A stretch of DNA of 64,000 nucleotides from Pseudomonas bubulae (GTDB lineage Bacteria > Pseudomonadota > Gammaproteobacteria > Pseudomonadales > Pseudomonadaceae): positions 4,067,001-4,131,000 of the forward strand of contig NZ_CP146077.1 of assembly GCF_037023725.1 (NCBI RefSeq), written 5' to 3'. Positions within the stretch are counted from its first letter, which is position 1. Each line of letters begins with the position of its first letter. This document shows, one piece after another, positions 43,273-50,700 of this stretch. The notes below the pieces were generated by a model. The model was not told where the DNA came from. It did not search any database and saw only the letters and a program-made list of their open reading frames with translations. Position numbers and translations under genes: made by a program.

Positions 43273-44619
43273 TTACTCAGCCGCTGGTGCTTCTGGCTTG
43301 CGGCGCTTGAGCGGCGCCATGCCGTCCTTACTGACCAACGAAAGAGCGTCGGTCTTCGGGCGGTTGGCGATCTTGCGCTTGGTCGGTGCCTTGGCGCCCG
43401 ACTTCTTCTTGACGCCCTTGGCGTCGGTCTTTTTCTTCTTCACACCAACAGCCTTACCCGAAGCCTTGACGTTTTTCGGGCCGCCGTAGACGCCTTTGAC
43501 TTCCTTGATGGTACGGCGCTCGAAGCTTTGCTTCAGGTAGCGCTCAATGCTGGACATCAGGTTCCAGTCACCATGGCAGATCAGCGAGATCGCCAGGCCA
43601 TCATTGCCCGCACGGCCAGTACGACCAATACGGTGAACGTACTCGTCGCCGCTGCGAGGCATATCGAAGTTGATCACCAGATCCAGGCCTTCAACGTCCA
43701 GACCACGGGCCGCCACGTCGGTAGCCACCAGAATCTTGACGCCGCCCTGCTTCAGGCGATCGATGGCCAGCTTGCGGTCTTTCTGGTCTTTTTCACCGTG
43801 CAAGACGAACGCCTTGTACTCCTGAGCCACCAGGCGACCGTAGATGCGGTCAGCCATGGCACGGGTGTTGGTGAAAACGATGGCTTTTTGATAAGTCTCG
43901 TTAGCCAGCAGCCAGTTAACAATTTGCTCTTTGTGCTGGTTGTGGTCTGCCGTGATGATCTGCTGACGCGTGGTGGCGTTCAACTGGCTGACCTGGTTGA
44001 GCTGCAAGTGCTCAGGGTTGTTCAGTACCTTGCCGATCATCTCACGCAGGCCCGAACCACCGGTGGTGGCCGAGAACAGCATGGTTTGCTGACGGTTCGG
44101 GCACTCATCGACCAGACGTTGCACGTCTTCGGAGAAACCCATGTCGAGCATGCGGTCGGCTTCGTCGAGTACCAGAACTTCAACTTCTTTCAAGTCAAGG
44201 TTGCCGGCATTCAGTTGCTCGAGCAAACGGCCAGGGGTGCCGATCAGGATATCCGGCACCTTGCGCAGCATGGCCGCCTGAACCTTGAAGTCCTCACCGC
44301 CGGTGATCAGACCGGACTTGATGAACGTGAACTGCGAAAAACGCTCAACTTCTTTTAGCGTTTGCTGTGCCAGCTCGCGGGTCGGCAGCAAAATCAACGC
44401 TTTGATACTGACGCGGATTTTGGCAGGACCAATCAGACGATTCAGAATCGGCAGTACGAAAGCGGCGGTTTTGCCACTCCCGGTTTGAGCTGTAACCCGC
44501 AGGTCACGCCCTTCGAGCGCGAGCGGGATGGCCGCTGCTTGCACAGGCGTAGGCTCGACAAATTTAAGCTCGGCCACAGCTTTAAGCAGGCGTTCGTGCA
44601 GGGCGAAATCGGAAAACAC
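43273..44619 (-). CDS. DEAD-box ATP-dependent RNA helicase (RhlE/SrmB-like)
   Basis: 448 residues from the GTG at 44617-44619 (ribosome site GAGGTAGCACCC). Helicase core: Q-motif FSDFALHERLLKAVAELKFV, AQTGSGKT (44-51), PTRELAQQ, VLDEADRMLD, FSATTG and HRIGRTGR. The C-terminal 90 residues are a Lys-rich tail (KKKKTDAKGVKKKSGAKAPTKRK), giving RNA affinity. Such helicases act in ribosome assembly or mRNA turnover. A longer open frame to 44751 lacks support. Confidence 0.9.
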   Translation of the reverse strand: MFSDFALHERLLKAVAELKFVEPTPVQAAAIPLALEGRDLRVTAQTGSGKTAAFVLPILNRLIGPAKIRVSIKALILLPTRELAQQTLKEVERFSQFTFIKSGLITGGEDFKVQAAMLRKVPDILIGTPGRLLEQLNAGNLDLKEVEVLVLDEADRMLDMGFSEDVQRLVDECPNRQQTMLFSATTGGSGLREMIGKVLNNPEHLQLNQVSQLNATTRQQIITADHNQHKEQIVNWLLANETYQKAIVFTNTRAMADRIYGRLVAQEYKAFVLHGEKDQKDRKLAIDRLKQGGVKILVATDVAARGLDVEGLDLVINFDMPRSGDEYVHRIGRTGRAGNDGLAISLICHGDWNLMSSIERYLKQSFERRTIKEVKGVYGGPKNVKASGKAVGVKKKKTDAKGVKKKSGAKAPTKRKIANRPKTDALSLVSKDGMAPLKRRKPEAPAAE

Positions 44620-44810
44620 GGGTGCTACCTCGAAGAAATACAAAAAATCAGCGGCATAGAGTAACGGTTTCGAGCGCCAAGGCCGAGTTACTTTGCACGA
44701 ACGGCGTGAAACAAATGGTTTTTTAGGGTCTTTAGTCCAATCAGGGCCCACAAATCGCCCTGAAGTGCTCTAATCCCATGGCCATTTATTACCGGATATC
44801 GTTTTAGCTT

Positions 44811-46079
44811 ATGGATACTCAAGCACTCTGGAGCCAAATCCAGGACCTGTGGGCCAATCTGGATCAACATCCCTGGGTTTCGGCCATACTGGGCCTGATC
44901 GTTCTCGTGGGCGTCGCCCTGCTGGCCGGTCATATCGCACGCATTATTATCCTGCGCGTGACCAAAATGCTCGGCCGCCAACCGGCCCTGCACTGGATCA
45001 ATGATTTACGCGAACACAAGGTGTTCCATCGCCTGGCGCAACTGACTCCCTCGCTGATAGTGCAGTTCGGGCGCAATCTGGTGCCGGACATGAGCGACAA
45101 CGGTCGCCACTTCCTTGGCAACCTGGCGCTGGCCATCACCATCTTCGTACTGACGCGGGTTATCAGTTCACTGCTGGACGCCTTGCTCGACATCTATTCG
45201 CGCACCAACTACGCCAAGACGCGCCCGATCAAGGGCTACATTCAGCTGACCAAAATGTTGCTGTATGTGTTCTCGGCCATCATCATTGTCGCGACCCTGA
45301 TCGACCGCTCGCCAATGCTGCTGCTTTCCGGGCTGGGGGCAATGTCTGCGGTTATCCTGCTGGTCTACAAGGACACCCTGCTGTCGTTCGTGGCCAGCGT
45401 ACAGTTGACCAGCAACGACTTGCTGCGGGTTGGTGACTGGATCGAAATGCCTCAGGTCGGGGCCGATGGTGATGTGATCGATATCACCCTGCATACCGTC
45501 AAGGTGCAGAATTTCGACAAGACCATTGTCTCGATACCCACCTGGCGCCTGATGTCCGAGTCGTTCAAGAACTGGCGCGGCATGCAGCAGTCCGGCGGCC
45601 GGCGGATCAAGCGCAGCCTGTTTATTGACGCAAGCGATGTTGCGTTCCTGACCGATGAGCAGGAGCAACGTCTGGAGGGAGTGCGCTTGCTGAGCGACTA
45701 CCTGCATCGCAAGAAAGCCGAACTCAAAAGCTGGAATGAAGCCCAGGGCAACGTGGCAGCCATGTCAGCCAACCGTCGACGCATGACCAATATCGGTACT
45801 TTCCGCGCCTATGCCCTTGCCTATCTGAAAAGCCATGCCGATATCCAGCCGAACATGACCTGCATGGTGCGCCAACTGCAAACCACGCCTCAAGGCGTAC
45901 CCCTGGAGGTGTACTGCTTTACCCGAACCACTGTGTGGGACGAATACGAACGCATTCAGGGCGATATCTTCGACTATCTGCTGTCAGTACTGCCCGAGTT
46001 CGGTTTAAGCGTGTACCAGCAACCAAGCGGCAATGACCTGCGCAAGGGGCTGTTGACCAGAATACCGATCGAAGAGTGA
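44811..46079 (+). CDS. MscS-type mechanosensitive channel (YbdG-like)
   Basis: 422 residues. Three to five N-terminal membrane segments, then the MscS pore helix and beta domain: LSGLGAMSAVILLVYKDTLLSFVASVQLTSN-like, LLRVGDWIEMPQVGADGDVIDITLHTVKVQNFDKTIVSIP, and the C-terminal domain. The long connection after the beta domain and the length match E. coli YbdG/MscM. It opens under hypo-osmotic tension and releases solutes. Gap 44620-44810 on the divergent side of the helicase gene is promoter territory. Confidence 0.9.
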   Translation: MDTQALWSQIQDLWANLDQHPWVSAILGLIVLVGVALLAGHIARIIILRVTKMLGRQPALHWINDLREHKVFHRLAQLTPSLIVQFGRNLVPDMSDNGRHFLGNLALAITIFVLTRVISSLLDALLDIYSRTNYAKTRPIKGYIQLTKMLLYVFSAIIIVATLIDRSPMLLLSGLGAMSAVILLVYKDTLLSFVASVQLTSNDLLRVGDWIEMPQVGADGDVIDITLHTVKVQNFDKTIVSIPTWRLMSESFKNWRGMQQSGGRRIKRSLFIDASDVAFLTDEQEQRLEGVRLLSDYLHRKKAELKSWNEAQGNVAAMSANRRRMTNIGTFRAYALAYLKSHADIQPNMTCMVRQLQTTPQGVPLEVYCFTRTTVWDEYERIQGDIFDYLLSVLPEFGLSVYQQPSGNDLRKGLLTRIPIEE

Positions 46080-46082
46080 TGT

Positions 46083-46167
46083 GTAGCCGCTAAGGAGTAC
46101 AGAGAGGCTGCGAGAATCTGAAAGCCCTGCGGGGCTTGTCGCAGCCTCTTGTCTCGTCAGCGGCTAC
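46083..46167. repeat. Composite nested palindrome
   Basis: Three nested stems: GTAGCCGCT / AGCGGCTAC (46083-46091 / 46159-46167), AGAGGCTGCGA / TCGCAGCCTCT (46103-46113 / 46139-46149) and AAGCCC / GGGCTT (46122-46127 / 46132-46137) with a 4-base loop. It starts 3 bases after the channel stop and ends 5 bases before the hydrolase 3' end, so it may work as a bidirectional end signal. The outer nonamer recurs at 36342-36366. Confidence 0.75.
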
Positions 46168-46171
46168 ATGT

Positions 46172-46732
46172 TCAGGCGTGCTTGAACTGCGGGTCGCCAG
46201 TGAGTTTGAACAACAACTCGATGCCCTGCGGCCAGGTGCCATAGCCACCTTCGCCATTGATATGCCCGGCATTCTCCAACCATACCAGTTCACTCCCCCA
46301 GGCCTGGCTGAAGGCCTCGGCCCGCTCGCGGGTGACATAGGGGTCGTTGGTGCTGGCTACGGTGATGGCATCAAAAGGCAGGGTATTGAGCGGCATGGGG
46401 CTAAAGCCTGAGGTCCCGGCCGGGTAGCTGTCGGCCTCGGTATCACTGGGCGCCACCAGCAACGCCCCGCGCACCCGCCTTGCCTCCTTGGGGTGCTGCT
46501 GGGCCCAGCGGGCTATCAGCGTACACGCCAGGCTGTGACCCACCAGCACTACGGGGCGCTCGCTCTTGGTGATTTTTTTATGCAGGTTCTGCACCCAGTC
46601 AACACAGGCGGGGGTTTCCCAATTGTCCTGCTTGACCCGATGCAAACCGCTGTAGCGCTGCTCCCAGTGAGATTGCCAATGCTCTGTTCCTGAATTGAAC
46701 AGGCCCGGCAAGATCAACACCCTGACTGTCAT
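46172..46732 (-). CDS. RBBP9/YdeN family alpha/beta hydrolase
   Basis: 186 residues. Nucleophile elbow LVGHSLACTLIARW (GHSLA), Asp in ASTNDPYV and His in LENAGHINGEGGYG form a Ser-Asp-His triad. The fold is a small serine hydrolase without a lid; substrates are unknown. It is separated from the EamA gene upstream by 41 bases in the same direction, and may be co-transcribed. Confidence 0.88.
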   Translation of the reverse strand: MTVRVLILPGLFNSGTEHWQSHWEQRYSGLHRVKQDNWETPACVDWVQNLHKKITKSERPVVLVGHSLACTLIARWAQQHPKEARRVRGALLVAPSDTEADSYPAGTSGFSPMPLNTLPFDAITVASTNDPYVTRERAEAFSQAWGSELVWLENAGHINGEGGYGTWPQGIELLFKLTGDPQFKHA

Positions 46733-46773
46733 TCCGACTCTCCCTTAAGGCGATAGATGGACTGAGATTGACC

Positions 46774-47634
46774 TTAGACCGTCACAGCCCTGCGGTCTAG
46801 CCGGCTTATCCAGACGGCAATCAATATCACCAGCCCGCCCAGGAACAACCGCCCCAGAGGCTCGTGTTGATTCCAGATCAACAGGCTGAAAAACAGACCC
46901 ACCGGCACATGCACGTTGTTCATGACCGCCAGGGTCGCGCCACTGACCATGCAAGCGCCCTTGTTCCACCAATACAGGCCAAGTGCAGTGGAGACCAGCC
47001 CCAGAAACACCAGCACTCCCCACTGCAAGGGGGCTTCAGGCCAGAAATCGGCTTTGCCGAACAACACAAAAGCAGGCAGTACCACAGCCAGCGCACCCAG
47101 ATAGAAGTAACCGAAGCGCCGGTAATGCGGCAAATCGCTCGGGTAGCGGGCGACCAGATGCCGGTACATCACCTGACCGGCGGCATAAGTGAAGTTGCCC
47201 AGTTGCAGGAGCAGGAAGCCCTTGAAAAATTCGGGGCTGATGGTGTCAAAACGAATGACCGCAGCCCCCATAACGGCGACCAGTGCCGCAACAAGCGCCC
47301 ACGGGTTGAAACGGCGGTTGATTGCATCCTCGATTAGGGTCACGTGCAGGGGGGTCAGGATGGTGAACAACAACACCTCCGGAACCGTAAGCACTCGAAA
47401 ACTCAAGTACAGACAGACGTAGGTGACACCGAACTGCAGCGCCCCGATCAACAGCATGCCGCGCATGAAACCGGGTTCGACCTGACGCCAGCGTGTGAGC
47501 GGAATAAATACCAGCCCCGCCAGTACCACACGCACCAGTACCGCAAAGTAACTGTCGACGTGCCCCGCCAGATACTCGCCAATCAGGCTGAATGAAAACG
47601 CCTGAATCAGGGTAACAATTAACAGATAGCCCAT
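46774..47634 (-). CDS. EamA/DMT transporter (carboxylate/amino acid/amine type)
   Basis: 286 residues from the ATG at 47632-47634 (ribosome site GAGAGATTC). Ten predicted membrane segments; SFSLIGEYLAGHVDSYFAVL, LLFTILTPLHVTLIEDAINR and the long GACMVSGATLAVMNNVHVPVG stretch place it in the YedA/carboxylate-amine group of EamA exporters. Substrate is unknown. About 150 bases separate it from the giant gene's stop. Confidence 0.85.
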   Translation of the reverse strand: MGYLLIVTLIQAFSFSLIGEYLAGHVDSYFAVLVRVVLAGLVFIPLTRWRQVEPGFMRGMLLIGALQFGVTYVCLYLSFRVLTVPEVLLFTILTPLHVTLIEDAINRRFNPWALVAALVAVMGAAVIRFDTISPEFFKGFLLLQLGNFTYAAGQVMYRHLVARYPSDLPHYRRFGYFYLGALAVVLPAFVLFGKADFWPEAPLQWGVLVFLGLVSTALGLYWWNKGACMVSGATLAVMNNVHVPVGLFFSLLIWNQHEPLGRLFLGGLVILIAVWISRLDRRAVTV

Positions 47635-47787
47635 GAATCTCTCGCTCAAAAACCGTAGTTGCCTGTTCGTTTACGCCGTGGCGAATTCGAAAGAATGGGC
47701 GACCTTAGCGGGTTTGCCGGGGAAGTAAAATGCTGGCTTGCCAATCTCATCCGCTCCAGGGCAATTGAGAGCTCAGGGCGCACAGCA

Positions 47788-50700
47788 CTAGAAACCGGTC
47801 AGCCGCTTCCATTCCTGCAAGGCGTCCGGGCCCAGCGGCCTGAACAACGCCGGATCGTGAAAGAGTGCCTGCTGGATCTCAACCAGGTTCATGGTTGCGC
47901 TTTGACTCATAAACGGCACCAGTTGCCCGTGCCACAGGGCTCCGTCCGCGGTGAAATAGCCGCTTTTGTAGGGCCGTCCGGGATAAATCTGCGAGTAGAT
48001 TTTTTCCGCGAAATAATCCACCACACTTTCATCATAATTGACCCCCTCCCCGGAAATGACCTGCAAACCGGCTCTGCGATGAGAGGCCGCATGGACATAC
48101 TCATGCACTACCGTGGAGCGCACCTTGTCGGAGTCCACCAGACCGTTTACCACATAATCCGGATGATCCGTGGCGATATGGATCTTGCCTTGCGGGGAGG
48201 TCCAGGCGACAGGGCTGGCTTTCGTAGAGGCCGCGTCGTAGGGGATATCCATCCTGACCGCCAAATCACTGGCCGTTGTCGAAATGACTTCAACGCCCTC
48301 CAGTTCAACATTGAACCGGGTGCGGATTTCCTGCTCAATTCGCTTGAAGTCGATGCCGCTCTCAACCTGCCAGGGGGTACTTGCCGGCAGCTTGTTCAGG
48401 TTGCGGTAAAGCTGCGGCCCGTCCGGCTCCGGGGTGAACATGATCTCGGGGGCGGTCTCCCATTTCGATCTTGGCTTGGGTTGCAGAGTAATCTGCGGGG
48501 CCAGGTCCCAGACACCTGAGGTCTGGCCCTGAGCTGGCCTATACGCAACAAAGGGGCCAGCCTGTTCACCATCCGTATGCAACTGCCAGAATCTGTTTCT
48601 GACCCGCACCACCTCATAAGCCTCGGGCGGATCTCCAACCGCGATATAGGATCTATTGTTGAAGGTATGGACACCTGTTGTCGTATCGGGCTGCCGCCCT
48701 TTCAATGAAACGTCGCTGCGCCGGAATGTGGTCATGTCCCCCAATGAGGCCAGCCCGTTATCGTCCTGCAGTCTCCAGGTATGCAAACTGGCGGTCTCTG
48801 GCACTTCATCTCCCCCGCCCTTGATCCCTCTTCTTTTCCATTGCCCCGCAGCTCCCGCTTCAGGCTTGGCAATTACCCCGCTGCTGAGCAGTTGCGAGGG
48901 ATTGTCAGGACTTCTGACTCGCAGCAAGTAATAACCATCGGGAAGATCAGGGCTGGCAGAAACAAAGAATTTTTGCTGGCCGAAATGTACTGACCGGGCG
49001 CCTGAGGCCAAGCGCGGCCCATAGGGAAGACTGGATACAGGATCAATCAGGCGGTAATCACTGGTCGTGACGCTGCCCGTATTGCGAACCTGCACGTCTT
49101 TGACATCACTGACCGTACGCAGCTCATCGCCCTGAGCCACAGGCTTCCAGGCCCCGGGATCCGCGACCGTTACCAGCCCCTGTTTAATGTTGTAACGCGC
49201 CACGCTTAAAAGGCCGGTCACTTGCCTGAAGTGCCCGAGACCTTTCTCAGCCAGACAAGCACCACCCTCAAGCAGTTTGGCACCGCTCCACTTGAGCAAA
49301 CGGGGCAAGCCATCCAGGGGATTCAGCTCCTGAGCCAGAGACACCAGCAGGGTTCTGGCGAGCTTGCCCATCCGGGGCAACACGGCCTTGAAACCGATCT
49401 TTCCAGCCAGGTTGATCACCCGCACTGCCCCCCCGGCAAATCTTACGACGGGGACCAAAAACAGCAGATCCAGGAGCATCCCGAATGCCCCCGAAGCTCT
49501 GCGTTTCTGATCATCCGAAAGCAGATCCTCGATGCCCCCCCAGAAAGGCGTAATCGCCTTTAGCAATGACAGGGCAGGATGTGCCTGGTCAAAAGCTGTC
49601 ACTCCCCGAGCAGCCGCACGAGCTTGTCCCTTGTCGATATAGAGCGGAATCAGCCTGGCAATCTGTTTGCTGCGCAAGGAGTTGAACGTATCGGGCAGAT
49701 GACTGCTCGTCTCGTCTCCCGCTGGCACGCTACCAAGCTCCTCAATAATCAGCCTGGATCGGGAGGTCTCATGGGGCATGGGTTTGTGCCCGGTCCGATA
49801 GGCATTTTCGTCAATATTCAAAACCGTGCCATGCCGAAAAGTGTGGACCCAGGTGTGAATACCGATTTTCTTTGGAGCGATTACGCCTCCTACCAGCAAT
49901 GGCTTGAGCCTTGGACTCTCTTGTATGTGCAGCGCCCTTGGGAAAATCTCGTAGAGATCACAGGTTTCTTTTTTGCACACTTCGAGAATAAACCCCTGAC
50001 GCAACATCAGTGAATCCGTGATTTCGGGGCTGTCCTCACTGACACTGCCGGTACTTTCAGCTCTGACACGCAATACCCTGACATGGCTGTATTCAATGTC
50101 CTGACGCTGCCGCGGGGGCAGGCTGTCCAGTAAAAACCTGACAACCGCCTGTTGTGCTGCCACCAGCGCCGCCTCATAGGCATTGTACTGCCGGTTGAAT
50201 TCCAGCTCGATATTCACCGGCAACTTCTTGAGCCGTGAGAAGCGCTCGGCACTTGCACGAACCTCCTCGACACTCGGTATGGTGGCTGACGTGTAGGGCG
50301 GAAAATCCAGCTCCAGATGCTTGCCGGCAGCATAAAGCTCAAACAGCGGCATTCTGCCCCTGGCAGCCGTGAACTCGCTGAAATAGGGATTCAGGCCGCG
50401 CCTGGCAAGCTCTTTTTTTGCAATTTCAAACCTGTTGGGGGCAGGCTTGAACAGGTCATTGGTTGCTTTGAAAATCGCGTATTCATACGCATCCAGCGCT
50501 TGTACTGCGCGCTGGATCTCCACACTGGAATAAGCAGCCAGGGGCATTTTTGGTACAACGCCATGCAGAGCCGCCCAGGCCATCAGTGGAGGCAGGCGCA
50601 AGGCAAGAATGGCTGAAGACTTCTCGCGGAGCAGAACCTGTTCCTGCTCGTTTGCTTTGGCGGAAAAAACGAGCCCCTGCCCCTGCTTGCCAGGCAACAG

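Noticed and set aside
43255..44358. 367-codon open frame opposite the DEAD-box helicase gene
   Set aside because: Antisense shadow of conserved helicase motifs; the opposite strand explains the sequence fully.
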